Shown in pieces: positions 21,115 through 34,044 of a DNA stretch of 64,000 nucleotides (positions within the stretch are counted from its first letter, which is position 1; the number at the start of each line of letters is the position of its first letter). Origin of the DNA: Parus major (Eukaryota; Chordata; Aves; Passeriformes; Paridae). Under the pieces are notes generated by a model. That model was not told the DNA's origin and did not search any database. It saw only the letters and a list, made by a program, of their open reading frames with translations. The stretch covers positions 90,506,230-90,570,229 of the forward strand of contig NC_031768.1 of the NCBI RefSeq assembly GCF_001522545.3, written 5' to 3'. The position numbers and the translations under genes are program-made.

Positions 21115-21261
21115 NNNNNNNNNNNNNNNNNNNNNNNNNNNNNNNNNNNNNNNNNNNNNNNNNNNNNNNNNNNNNNNNNNNNNNNNNNNNNNNNNNNNNN
21201 NNNNNNNNNNNNNNNNNNNNNNNNNNNNNNNNNNNNNNNNNNNNNNNNNNNNNNNNNNNNN
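21115..21261. other. Assembly gap (147 N)
   Basis: A run of N directly after the (ATTTT)n array, most likely caused by that repeat. Confidence 1.
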
Positions 21262-24200
21262 GATAAAAGTGGTAGGAACTTTTGAAGATAGAAAAAGGCC
21301 ATGACAGTTTTTGCAAGGAGTTTAGAGCCTGCTCTTCTGAAGGATGCCAGAAGACTGACAGTAAGAAGAATGAGAGGGCACATTTCATGTGTGCCTTTGT
21401 AGTTTTCTATTCAGTAACGTCAGTGTGTTTGGAGAAGCAGAGAAATGCTTGCAGGTGTCTGAGAGGAGACCTTGGAAAGGCAAACCTCATCGAAGGAGAC
21501 TTGTAGAATGGCAAAAACAGCTTTGCAGAAGGGATCAGGAAATCTTCTTTGGTCACAGGAGCCTTTTGGAAGAGGCAAGAGAATGACTACTCTAGAGGCT
21601 TCAGCAAAGCTGCTCCTAGAAAGCAGGTGGGTGCAAGATGAGTTGTCAAGGTAAGGGCAAAATGTGTCAAATGTACTGAAGAGAGGAAAGAGAAAGGGTG
21701 AAGAATTGTTTTAGAGGTGTTTTGACCGTAAGCATGAGAGGATAATAGCAGCAGCATCTTGGATACACTGACGCTAAATGTGTTTCTTGGTCAAAGCTCA
21801 AGGTAAAAGAGGTCTTGTATATGTTCTGAGGGGTCTGCATCTGGGCTTTTTCTGGTATCCACTGGCAGCATGGAGATGTGTATAGTTATTATTCAGCCTG
21901 TAGTAGACCTCCTTTGAAACTGTCTAGCAAAAAAAAAAGGTGGTAAAAAATTTTGTATGAAATTTCCATGCAATATTTTCACAGTAAATGTATGCTTTTC
22001 ATGGGAAGGAGCACAAATATTCTTCATCATAAAAAGAAAAAAAATCAATTTTTGCCTTTGTTTACTGGCTTGGGCTATTTTTTTATTTTCCCTCTTTCTC
22101 CCCATCAGCTTGTTTTATTTCTTCTGGCTTTGAGTTTTTCAACCTAAAGTCAACATTTTCTCCATCTGGGGACATTTACTATTCTCTCCTAGCTGTCAAT
22201 GTATTTATCTGAAATCTCAACTGAGGAGGCCTCTGGATTTGCTTCTCCACTATGAAGATAGCTACATGGAGCAATCCAAACCTTAGAAATGAGAAATGAA
22301 GCCTTACAATTAGCACTGATGTACCAGCCTGTGAAATCTCTTCCTATGTACCATCTCTTCAGATGTCCTGAGAGACACACATGGCTCCTGTTGTTATCTG
22401 CCTGAGGTTTTCAGGGTCTTGCTGCCCTGAGGAGCAGGGCCAGCAGCTGGGTGGCTATTTGGAGCCCCTGTGTGAGGAGCAGCTGGATTTGGCAGCACTG
22501 GTAGCAGCACTCTGCAACATGGTGATTTGATGAGAACATCTGCTGAAGACAGGTAACAGGACAAGAGAAGCCTGCAGATTCACTGAATGGTAACTCAAAC
22601 TTCAAGCTAGTGTTTGCAACAGTGTGTTCTACCTTGTCTGCTTTCTTCTCCAGAGAGGTGAAGGATGCTTACAGACACCCTGGAAACATTCTGTACGGAT
22701 TAACCCATGGGAAAGTGATTTGGCAAGAGGAAGCTAGGCCTGGTTGCAGCTCAGAACTCACCCATGTTACTTCATTATGAGAATGTTAGGTATGAAGTGA
22801 TTATCCATCTTTCTTGGGTAACAGTAGAACACAGGGAGATACTGCACTGTAGCCACTTTCCTAGTTGTGTCTGGTGATCACCCTTCAGGGAGGAGTGAGG
22901 ACATCACTTCTGAGCCTTCACAACTGTCCAGTGGAGTATTCCCAACCTGCCTCTGTACAGAACAATATCAACTGGATATCCCTTGGTTCCCTCCCCAGTC
23001 CACTGTGCTGCTCTGAACAGTTTAACCCACCCAGCTAGATTAACTAGGCTGATTCCTCCAAGGGCTGAGGGAACAGAGGGAGAAATTCACTGTGAATATT
23101 GGTTCATATTTGAAAGTGAATTTTCATTCAGAACAGAGCCACGTCCACATGACTGCTGCAGCTAAACCAACCAAGCATTGAATTGAGGCTATTCATAACA
23201 AACTGTCCATGAATGGCCTGCAGGGTAAAAACTATCTGCAGGAGAAATTCATGGGCAATTTTGACTAATGAATGAATTTGGGAATTTGACTTGCAGTTTG
23301 CAGACAATTCACAATCAGAAAATAAAAAAACACCATATGAAAGTTATTGAATAAATGATTTACAGTGAAATATTTGTTCAGCTCTAATCTCTGTAACGTG
23401 TATAGTTTACGGTGTTAGAAAGCATTTTAGGATTAGCTGTGGGAGCTATATGTCAATGAATCGTCTGTGAAAAAAACCCCATTCCTTTCAGAACAAATAT
23501 ATGAGAAACTGCTAATGTCACCTGCAGCAGAGGGAGCCTAGTAAAGAGCTCATGCTTGGGAAAGGACAGCTGGATGCCAGCAGTGTCCCTGGGCTCCTCA
23601 GAGGAGAAGTTAAAGCTTGAAACCAGTTGCTCTTGCTGATTGCAGTAACTGAGAACAAAAATGGGGCAACGGCCTATGTGTGGCAGCTGTTGGAGAGTCA
23701 TTTTGCTTTTGCAATGATATTCACTGAGGACACTGAGCTGTGATCAATTTTCACCAAGGTTGTAAGAAACATAGCTCAAACTTTGTTATTTTAAAAGTTT
23801 GTTTATATATTAGAGGTATTAAATGTTCATCTGCCTGGAAGTTCTTTGCAGCTAGGTAGAACATGACTTTGTGCCTTTAATCCATAGCATTTTAGTGGTG
23901 CTAATAGTAACAAGTCCTGCTGGGAGAACACTAGCTACACCTTGAATGAATTTTGAATGTTGCTTTCAGGTTCATTTTGAATGAATGTTGCTTTCAGGTT
24001 CATGTGGAAATGCTCCTAACTATTCCTTCTTTGGTGGTCCTCTAGGTTCTGTTCCACACTGCATTTCCCCATTTTAAGACCAGCCTTCTCCTTCTGTGCA
24101 TGGCCTCTCCTGCTCCAGGGTCCCTTTGGCTGGGCCCTATCCATATATCCAAATGCTTGCAGCCCCGAGTCCCTGTTTTCCCTGGCTAGTGGAAAATGGA

Positions 24201-25900
24201 GTGGGACTAGCTAAATGCTTCTGCATGACACAAACAACAGGAACTGCTCCATACCACTCCACTGCAGCAGCAGGAGCTGGCTTCACTATGGTAAAGTTGG
24301 AAGTGGAGCTGACTTCTAAACTCATCTGACAGTGGAAATAAGGTAACTCAGAAAATGCCCATCCAGGACAAAACTGAAAATGTTTCCATTTTGCCTTGGA
24401 AATCCTGGACAGCACTTCTGGAAAACCCTTTCAAAGTAGTGTGATGTCCAGCTGTTCGTTAAGTCCATGCTGCTTTTTTTTCTCTCCAAGTGCACTGAAA
24501 GCTTCTAAAACGAATCTGGCTGGGAGGAGACACACGATGCACAAAGCCATGAAGGCTTCCCATGGAGAGAAGCTGTAGAAGCAGCTGTCATGGGATTCCA
24601 TTGGAGGTTAATAAAGAGTTTGGTGTGGCATTTCAAAAGTGTATTCAGGGAATGAACCTCATCATATGGATACGAGTTTGTGCTGCTCCTCTGTTTCTCA
24701 CAATATTATCAAAGATGGATCTCACTCTTCCTTCTCTTCCAATCACTGGCCGTAGTTGCTCCATGTCTCACTTCTATTACTGTTCCCTGCTTGTTCTTCC
24801 ATCCCTTCATCCTCCCACTGTGGCTCAGTTGCCGTATCTGCTCCCTGGCCTGCTCCATACTGGCTTCAGGCAGGGGTTAACTAATCCGGAATGTTCCATA
24901 GCAGAGGCGTTTACGGTAGCAGTAGGAATAGAAACACAGACAGTGAGAGCAAATGAACATTGGCTTATAATCTTGTTCTTTGCTTTTAGTAATGTTGATG
25001 TTTCGGGAAGTAAATGGCCCAGATTTGACTGTGAAGACATTTCCAAATGCATGGGAGGTTTTACAGCATTTGACTTTAGAACAATTACTGTTAAAGTCTA
25101 TTAATTTTGTGGTATGATTCAGATGTCAAAAAAAGAGAACTTGCAGCAGTGATAGTACTCTATTTTGGTACAAACAATGCATAGCAAAGTGACTTTCCTG
25201 GAAGTGTATGTCTTGAAAACACTTTCTTCCAAATTCTGATTCATCAAGAGGAATAGAAACTGGAGGAAACTGTCCTGAAGTCATAATGGAGAATTCTTAA
25301 GTTAAGAAAGATCTCAATAACATTGTTCTCCCTTTTTATGGCTCACTTTCATTATTGCAAATCAATGTTTTTAAGTGAATGTCTTCTGTTATCCTTAAAT
25401 CTTACCTGATGGTAAAGCAAATTTCTGAATAATAGGACATGCATTCAGACACTTCAGTCTTTTAGGGCTGCTTTGTCTTTATTTAAGCTCGGGCTGGCAA
25501 ACCCTTGTTTCATCTGCTGTCCTGTGTGTGGCACTGTAAAGTCATGAGGAAGTCCCCCTCTTTACAGCAAAGAGCAGGGCCTTGGCAAGCCCTCACAGTA
25601 CAGGCTCCTGTGTTGTGAACAGACAAGAATTACCATGAACCTCTTTGGGAAGGGACAAAGGAGCAGTAGAAGAGAAATCAAGAGGAAGAAATGAAGTGAA
25701 AACCTGGTGCTGACTTAGGCTCTGTAGAAATTCAGTGCACCCAAAGACCCATTCACAGAAGTGTGGGCAGGGCTTCTTTGAGTTTTGTTTTTCCCTAACA
25801 CTGCCCTTAAAAAAAGCAGAACCCTGGACAGAGAGTCCAAAGGGCAGTATTTTAATCAGTGTTCTGACAAATATGAACTATGGAAAAATGTTGAGTGAAT
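21262..25900. other. Intergenic, no gene seen
   Basis: This is unique sequence with no convincing coding content; the longest open frames (up to 180 codons near 24,562-25,104) have no domain-like pattern. A two-copy tandem duplication at 23,951-24,003 is listed separately. Confidence 0.65.
23951..24003 (+). repeat. Two-copy tandem duplication, 28-bp period
   Basis: The 21-base word gaatgttgctttcaggttca plus t occurs at 23,955-23,975 and again at 23,983-24,003. The second unit has four extra bases (atga). It looks like a small local duplication. Confidence 0.9.
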
Positions 25901-25904
25901 TTGG

Positions 25905-26200
25905 GTTAATTGGTGTGCAGAGAAGAAGGCTGAAGGGGGAAACTGATAACAGTCTATAAAAGGCTGCTACAAGGAAAAAAGGCAATAAACCGTTATTCCC
26001 ATCCGTTGTGGATAGGACAAGGAATAATGGGCTTAAATTGCAGCAAGGGAGATTCAGGCTAGAAATAAAATGGCTGTGGCAGTGAAAACCCAAAATGTAT
26101 TGCCTGGGGAAAGTGTGAAGATTCCATTGATGAAAAACTTTTTAGGAGCAGATTAGGTGGTCATTTGCCATACATGGTTTAGTTCTAGTTCATCTTACCT
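25905..26200 (+). mobile_element. Old CR1 LINE 3' fragment, sense orientation
   Basis: The order of weakly preserved words is that of the CR1 3' end read in sense: gtgcagagaagaaggctgaa, tctataaaaggctgctacaa, ggacaaggaataatgggctt, cagcaagggagattcaggct, aaactttttaggagcagatt, then catggtttag. Divergence and small gaps are heavy, so this is an ancient copy. Confidence 0.75.
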
Positions 26201-26209
26201 CGTGGCAAG

Positions 26210-29200
26210 GGATAAGACAGGCTCCTCCATGCCTTTTTTTACTGTGCAGTTTCAGATGTGCCTGGAGTTCAATCAGCTCTGGACACAGGTTGGAGAACTG
26301 GTGTCAAAGGCAAGAAGAAAAAATCCTCTCACAATAAGAACACTGATTCTGTGGTGCCTTGTGCTGTGCTATGTTCTCAAATGGCTATTGAAAACACACT
26401 CAGGTGGGTTCCCTTCCAGTGATGGGAGGAGATAGGAGGGCTGGAATCATGGACAGTTGAAACAATATGTGTCCTCTGCAACAAAAGATGTCCTGTCATA
26501 TTTATTTTCATGAATAGTAGGGTTGGTTCAAGGTAGTTGGTCAAACTAAGCTGTGAAAATCATGCTCATGCTTCAAAGGTTTTTCAGATTTTTTCTCTAA
26601 ACCTTCTTTGTTCTAATCCCTATTACAGTTTTAGCAATTCCTTGAAGTCCTTTTCTCCATGCTGGTTTATGCTGTTCCTGATCTTTCTCCTTTTAATCCC
26701 AGGGGAATTAACCAACCAGTCCATCTGAAAGCCACACAGCTCCTCCTCCTCTTTCACCCTCCCTCTGTCCTTTCAGTCTGCCCCAGAGACCCCACTCTCC
26801 TCAGCGCTGTCAAATCCTGACAAAACCAAACAGAATAAATACTCTTTGGTTGCTGTGCGTTTATGCCCCTGTCATTGCCTTTCCCCTCAGAGGAGGAGGG
26901 CTGGGCATCTCTGACTGTTTCTTTGACCATATGGTGACACCATCTCCGTCTTTGTCAATTCATGATGTTCAGAAAATGTTCACTTTCTGCTCCTTCCCAG
27001 CCCCCAAGGTCTCTCCTGTGCTGTCCCAGATGTTATGCAAAATACAGCAGGCATTTATCACACCAGGCATGTTTAGATGATTTATAAGGCAGCACCACCT
27101 GCCCTTCAGTCTCCCAGAAACATGTGCTGCTGACATTCTACAAGGAAATGCTTGTTCCTCCAGTCTAAAGGGCTGGTGACAGGCTCTGGAAACCAGGTGG
27201 GCTGGCTTTCTTGTACTCGAAGGAGGAATCATAAAAGAGGGAAGGAAGCAAGCACTTACTGAAGTTTGCTACAGCAGACCAGCCCCTGTGCACAATGGTC
27301 CTGAAATCATCAACCTTGATTTCCTGCTCTCCTCACACTGAGGCACAATCGCACATGCCTTCCAGGCTGCTGCTGTCCCAGCTTTCTGGCATGGCCCCCT
27401 GCCTGGGGTAAGTTTCTTTTGATACCTGTGTGCTGAGGCTGTCAGGACCCAATACCTTGTTTTTGCCACCTGAACTAGGTTAGCAATGACCTGTTCTTAA
27501 GGCTAAGACAGCACCTTCAGCCTGAAATGGGGATGGGATTGCTTTCAGGAGCATCTTGGGCAGCAGGTCTGGCCAAGCAATAATGTCTTCTTGGCTGCAG
27601 CTGGAAGAGGATGTGACATCCAGCCCTGATATTTGTGACAGTGGAAGTGTCACCAAACACAGAAAAAAAGAGCTATGAGCTTGATATTATTTTAAGTAAG
27701 TCCAATAATGTTTTTGCCTGATGTGTGAAGGACACCAAATTAGGATGGAAAATCATTAGCCTGTCTCTACACAGTCTGAAAACATCTTCTGTGCAAAGCT
27801 ATCAGCAGCCTAGGTGAGATATGTGGTGATTCCTCTCCCAGGGAGAGCTCTGAAGGGAAATTTCCACTGGCCTCTTGAAGAGACAAAGCTGGTCATTCAT
27901 GCCCTGTAAGGCCATCTTACTGCTTTAGCCATGATTATTTCAACTGAAAAGCAGTGTTCTGCCAAGAAAATATTATCCCAGTTAGTGTCTAGCCAAAGTA
28001 AATAAACAGAAAGTCCCACTTCTCACTCATACTGCTGTGGTATTAAAAGCCTAAGGAAAACCTAACTTCAAATCTTCTCAGATCATGGTTTCTCATGCTT
28101 ACATGCCCTCATACCCCTATTTTGTGTCTTCTGATGGCATTACCCATTTGTGTGGCCTGTTTTATCAGGCAGTATTTTAAAAGTAAGGCTGGAAACATTC
28201 ACAGTGTTGTAGGAGATGAAAACTGGAATTTTATCAGTTCAATCCCTGCTCCACCCCATATTTCTTGTATTTCTGAGTGAAACTCTGTATGTATTATACC
28301 AGAGGGTATAGAGCAGAGCAGAGCAGAGCAGAATTCCCTTAAAATGCTTGAAGTTTGGTGAGTGTGAACATGGAGCCCTGCACATGGCATGAAGTCAGCT
28401 CGATGAGCAGTGAACATGCACTTTGTGTCAGGAAACTGTATGTAAAGCAAATGAAAGGCAGAGAAGGCCTTTGAGTGGATTTCCTCTGAGTATGAGAACA
28501 AGCCCAAAAGGAGAAGAAAGTAGGTGTAGATAGCAGGCAGCTCTCTCTTTCCTTGTGTTCCTTTGTCTTGGAAATAAGCAGAGGAGTCTGAGGGTTAGGT
28601 AAGGGTGGAAAAGTAACATCTCCCAGTCAGAGACAGGGAGCACTTGAGGGGAGACAGCAGGTTATAATAACAGCCCTTGCCAATATTTGCAGAATGTGCT
28701 CTACTCTGGGTTTGGGCCACTGGAGTGGGCTGACATCTATCTGTGCTCACCAGCTTTGGGTAGTGAAGATTTTATAATACTGCAGTGCCCTCTTCTCACA
28801 GCAGCTGTGTTTTTTCCTGCTTTCATTATTGTGAGCTCTGCCATCGTGACATTTTACAGCAAACACCCATCTGCAATATTTCCTTAATGACAAGAAATAC
28901 TAGATTTCAGTCCCTCTGTTTCCTGACAAGAGTAACAATGCCTCTTCCTCTGGAGCAGAGGGCTGTAGGCACTCTACATTATTACTGCAGCTTTGTGTTT
29001 CTGGAGGCGGTTGTTTGGTTAGACTCTCCAGTGATACAGATTTGCCAGGAATCCCTTAGCTGTCATCAGAATTTATGAAACAAAACCCCACCTCACCCCC
29101 AGTGACAGGCTGTTGGGATGGGGAAACTCTGTTAGTCCACAGAAACCAGGTAAACAGAGCTGGGAAAACCTCTAGAGTCCACTGCTGTACCAGAGAATGA

Positions 29201-32200
29201 TTGTCTCCCAGACTCCTCGGCATGAGCGAAGCAACAGGCATTCCTCAGGGAGACAGGTCAGCATCTCCATTATCGAGTGTGCCCATCAGAGGCTAAATCT
29301 CCACCCTTTTAATTTCACCCTATTCTTCATAGCTGTAAGACCTTTATTCCTCCCAGGACAATTATTCTTCCATCAAATACTTGCAGCAGGTTAAGTATGC
29401 TCCTCTGGGTATAGCTAGGCAGCTATACATATTTAGCTCTCTTTTCCTCCCCAGGAATCAATTTCCCCAGCCCTTTAGTCATGTTTACTGATCTTCTCTG
29501 AATCTGTGCAGTTGCTGGTATTTTGCATTGGTTCCCATTCATCTCTGGGCTTTTGATGAGCTGTAAGGCTTCATCTTTGCCCTTTTTTTCTGCCCACAGA
29601 GAGGCAATCTAGTGAAGCAGGTGACACTGAGGTAATGGCATTTTGTGACTATGTGACTGTGCCTTCTTAAACTTCTGGTTGATCTCAGAGATCAGTTGTT
29701 TGTTGCAGCCTTTTTCATTGGGTGAACTGAGACAATCACAGTTCCCTCTCCTGTGAAGTTCTTGGAGATCTATGTGTGCAAACATGATAGAAATATGAAA
29801 CTGTACAGCTGTTATTGCTGCCTAGAGCTGGCATGGGGAGACAGGTTCTCAGGCAGAGCCCTGCCCACACCCACATGCACCAGCAGAGATGTATTTGTGT
29901 TCCCCAGAGTTCCTCTCTGCTGTGCAGCCCACGTCTCTCTGAGCTGTGAAAGCCTCAAAGGAAATTCGCAGCTTAAGCTCAGGTTGGGGGCAATTATGTT
30001 GCTTAACAATTTCACCTGCTTCTGATTCTTTCTTGTCAGTGAGGGACCAGAACATTAACTCTCAAGAAATTATGTTGTGTTTTAGTCTCTCTGTAACATT
30101 TCAACATTGAGTTTCCTGAAAGAACCGGACACTTATTGGCAGCTTTTTCTCCTTACTTGCCCTGGTATTTGACCCCTACAAGAGCAGCTTGGTTTCTCCC
30201 AGAATCTTGGACACCAGTAAAGAGCTCTGCTCAACTTCCTTACCTGCCATCTGCCATCCTGGCATTCCTTGGCCTCAGAAAAGCAGATCAGATTTCACCT
30301 TAATCAAATTGCAAAGTGTTGAGGTAGGAGCTGCTGTCTCCAGGCAGTGTTACTTGGACTGGAGTGGGACACCACAGTGGGCACAAGGTAGCAGGTTCCT
30401 GCCAGTGAGCTTCCTGGTGCCAGTGCATAGAGCATGGATCCCTCCTGGACAGGACCTGAAGGAAAAGACGGAGCAGCTGAGAGCTCTGCTTTGCCAGAAG
30501 TGTTGGCACACACTGCTGGCTGTCCAGCTGTTAGGAACTGACTCCAAGCCTCCTTACTACAGGCATCCTATCAAGGCTGATATGTGTCTGCCTGGCTGGA
30601 GAGGCATCATCAGCCAGTGGCAGGGACAGGGCAAATACGTGCCAATGGATGTGAGGCTGGAAAATGTGTCAGGCTGAATCCTACAAGCATCTTTTTGTGT
30701 TGGGAGAGACAAATTGTAGGGAAGGAGCTTAGCTTATTTTAGAGTCAGGAGGGAGTTTTCTCCAGTGAGCTGTTCAGAGATATGGTATGGTCCACATTGT
30801 CTGATGCCCAGAACAGGATGAAGGTGAAATTCTGGTCTTTCATTTAGGATGAAGTCACTTTCTCATGTATTCACAGCTACTGTACAGCTCTTGCAGCTGC
30901 TAAGACCCACACCTTACTCAATTTTTATTTATCCTGAAGCTACCCAGATTCTATAAGCACCCTGGGCTGCAGGAAAATACCCACAGTCTGAGGGCTTGGA
31001 CAAAGAGCTGTGCACCACCTGTCTGAACACTGATGAATAGTAGGGGCATGTCCACCTCTTCCCCTCTGTAAGTGCTCACAGAGCACTGGAGGTAAGAGCC
31101 AGGCTGGAGAGAACACTTAGTTAAGGGTAGCATCAAGGAAATAAGTCAGGGAAGTAGGAAAGTTTGGAGAAGAGCTGTGGAGTAGGAAGGTCACTGAGGA
31201 GCAGTTTGGCCATGACACTCAGCAATAACATTCATGTACTGATATGGCTTTTAGTCAAACAGAAAAAAGACCAGAGGCCTTAAGATCTAGTCCTAGCCCC
31301 AGCCACATACCAACCCTTGGGCCAGGCCTCAGCTTCTTGTAGGTTTTGGCTAGAACTGTGGTTAAGTAACACTTTAGGAGATTTGATGTTTAGATGTACA
31401 GTGTCATCGTATATCCAGACTAGTGGAGATGCTCAAATGCCACAGAGATATATGAGAAGAGAAGTTGTGGAACAGATATGCTTGTTCTGCCTTTTAGTAT
31501 ATATAGATTATGGGCTGTGTCAGGATTGTTTTGTTTCAGTGATGATCTTCTGTCCTGCAAGGTTACAACATGCAATGTTCACTTTTTCTCTTTGCTCAGT
31601 GTGATGCCTGTTTTGGAAGCCATTTTAGATGCCTCTCACTTGATATATATCCAAAATTACTGACTGGAAATATGATGCCTTACTATGTTTATAGGTGGAA
31701 TCTAGGAACAAGAGAGAGAGACAAGGTGCATGTTAGCAAGGATTGCAACCCCAAAATACCAGACAATCTATCCAATCTCATCTGGGAGAAGGGAGACAGG
31801 CAGGGGAGACAGATGTTTGACAACAGGATTTATCTGAAGCGGTGAGGTGATGGGTGCTTTTAAAAAAGAGGGCTCCTAATATTTTCTTCTGTTCAGAGTA
31901 GGCCAGGCCCCTTTGTCAGGGAATGCAGATGCTGGAGATGCTGCTCTTAGCTAGAGAGATGAGTGACTTGGGGAAAAATCATCACTTGTTTTCCTGTTTA
32001 AACAAAGATGCTTTCTCGTCAAAGCAGGAGTCAGCATCTCTTGGCAAACAAAGTGACATTAAAAGCATTTGCTGGAAATGCTTTCCACTTTGTTCCTGAA
32101 AAATGTCCAGAGGATATTGATAGAGTAAAAGAGGACTCAGTTCTGCAGCAGGGGTCCAGCTACTGTAATTTGAAGTTTAGGAGGGGAAGGACCAGAAGGG

Positions 32201-33930
32201 TGGTGAAGAACCCATAGTGAGATCTAGGAGTTTCTTCCTCCGGGAAGCTTCATATATTAAACCCACTAATCACTGGATGCCATCTGGCAAAATCGAAAGA
32301 CAGAAAATACACTCCTTCAAAATATGTTTAGAAGCTATTGGGATACGTCATCTCTGTTGGGGGGATGATTCACCAGCATGGGATAAGGAAACCACTGGGG
32401 AAATCATCCCTAGCATACCGATGAATCCAGGAATAGAGCCCAGCAATGTTGCTTTGAACACATTGCCGCTCTGTCCCCATGGGATGAAGGCAGCAGCAAG
32501 GACTGACAGAGGATTTGACTGTTCCTCAGAGAGAGCAAGTTATGCAAAGAAGCACAAATACTTTGCATCCTGCCTGGCTTTGGGCTCTGCAGTCCTTCAC
32601 AGTCAGCCCATGGGGTTGCTCCGGAGGCTGTACCTGGCAGCAAGGTATCCTGTGTAGTATTTGGGGGCTCCTGTGGTCCTACACAGGATGGGAACCAGGC
32701 TTCCACTGAGGCTACACAGCTTGGACTGTGGAAAGTGGGTACAGCAGCTCTAAAGGCTGTCCTCTGAGGCTGAAGGCGCAGACAGTGCTGGGATGCACAC
32801 TGCTGGACAGGACTCCAAGGCCCAAGGTTCTATCAGAAAGAAGCAGACACTTTTCAGGAGCTAGTCTGAGATAAACTGAACTCCTACCAGAACTAAGGTT
32901 TGTCTGTCAGCTCGCTGACATCTCCCAAAAGAGCGAGAGCTCCTCAGCACAAAAAGAAGTGCAGTAGAATACAAGGCCCAAACCCTGTTGAAATAGGAGA
33001 TTAAAAGGATAAACCAGAAGCAAATCCTGGTACTTTACATATCCTTGGAAAACTGTCAACTCTGATGATAATTAGACCAACTAAAAAAAACTGTTTAAGA
33101 GTCAAGGCAACTACTTTGCTCACTGTCTCAGTGTCACCCCAACTTCCTTGAATCCTTTGAGCCTTGCAACAATTTCTGAAATCAGAGAAGATTCCTTGGC
33201 CTGCGGATATCTTACAGAGCCTCAGTGCAATGAAGGAAAGCCTTGACTTCTGCCACGGAGGCCTACATGCAGATGGGACTCTGCTGATCAATTGTGTATT
33301 GAGACCTTGAGTGTACTTCTGTGGCTTAAAAACTCTGACAGCCTCACCTGGATGCTCCACTCAGGCACCCTCCACCATGGGTCCAGGCTTTTAGCCTCCA
33401 ACCAGTCCTGGTTTGGGGCTGTGCCTCTGATTTGAGAAGAGACTGTGGATATCTTTAGCTTTTAGCTCATCTTCACTTGTGGAGTAGTTGTGTCTTTGTT
33501 GCCTCTTGATTTTAGGTGAGTAAGCTCAGCCTCAAGGAAAAAGGGTAGGAAAAGTAGAGTGCTTTGCTGACTTCCTTAACAGCTGCTGACCACCTCTCCC
33601 CAGCCCCCTCAAAGAAAAAAAAGTTATCCATGCATTATTGCTTCTGTTATGGAAATGAAGGGATTCAGAGAAAGTGATCACTAAAAGGAAATGACAGACA
33701 GATTTCCAATTTTTCCCGTGTGGAAAAGAAATGTCAGGCTTTCTTCTTTATTCACTTGTTTCTAATGTTTCTAGTGCCAATATCTTGAACAAGTCTGCGT
33801 TACAAATCAGGAGCAAGCATCTGACCTCTCAAAGAAAGAAGCAGAAATGAAGCATACATGTGGGTATTAAAATGTGCAGGAAATCTGCATTGCCTAATCT
33901 GCATTTACTCCTGAGAATGAGAAGCAGGCA
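26210..33930. other. Intergenic, no gene seen
   Basis: This is unique A/T-rich sequence. Open frames up to 162 codons (30,189-30,677) occur but are isolated and lack recognisable domains. A short (GAGCA)n tract lies at 28,311-28,331. No interspersed repeat was recognised with confidence. Confidence 0.65.
28311..28331. repeat. (GAGCA)4 pentanucleotide repeat
   Basis: Four consecutive copies of gagca followed by a partial unit. Confidence 0.9.
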
Positions 33931-33934
33931 CATT

Positions 33935-34040
33935 TTGGTAGTGCCACTAACCTGTGGAACTCACTGCCATGTGGTCGCTTTGGGCTTGGAAGCTCAGCAG
34001 AATTCACGAGGTGAAGGGGTGTTAAACTAGCCAGGGAGAG
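33935..34040 (+). mobile_element. Ancient CR1/L3-like fragment, sense orientation
   Basis: The words gccactaacctgtggaactc, actgccatgtgg, cagcagaattcacgaggtga and aggggtgttaaact follow the order of the 3' region of old amniote CR1/L3 families (the '...tggaactcactgcca...' segment). The match is from memory and short. Confidence 0.5.
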
Positions 34041-34044
34041 TATA

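Noticed and set aside
24562..25104. 180-codon plus-strand frame in the desert
   Set aside because: It has no domain-like pattern, no splice context and no sign of a retrocopy such as a poly(A) tail; it is compatible with chance in 55 kb.
30189..30677. 162-codon plus-strand frame in the desert
   Set aside because: Other frames overlap it on the opposite strand, and no motif or family is recognisable. It would need transcript or conservation evidence.
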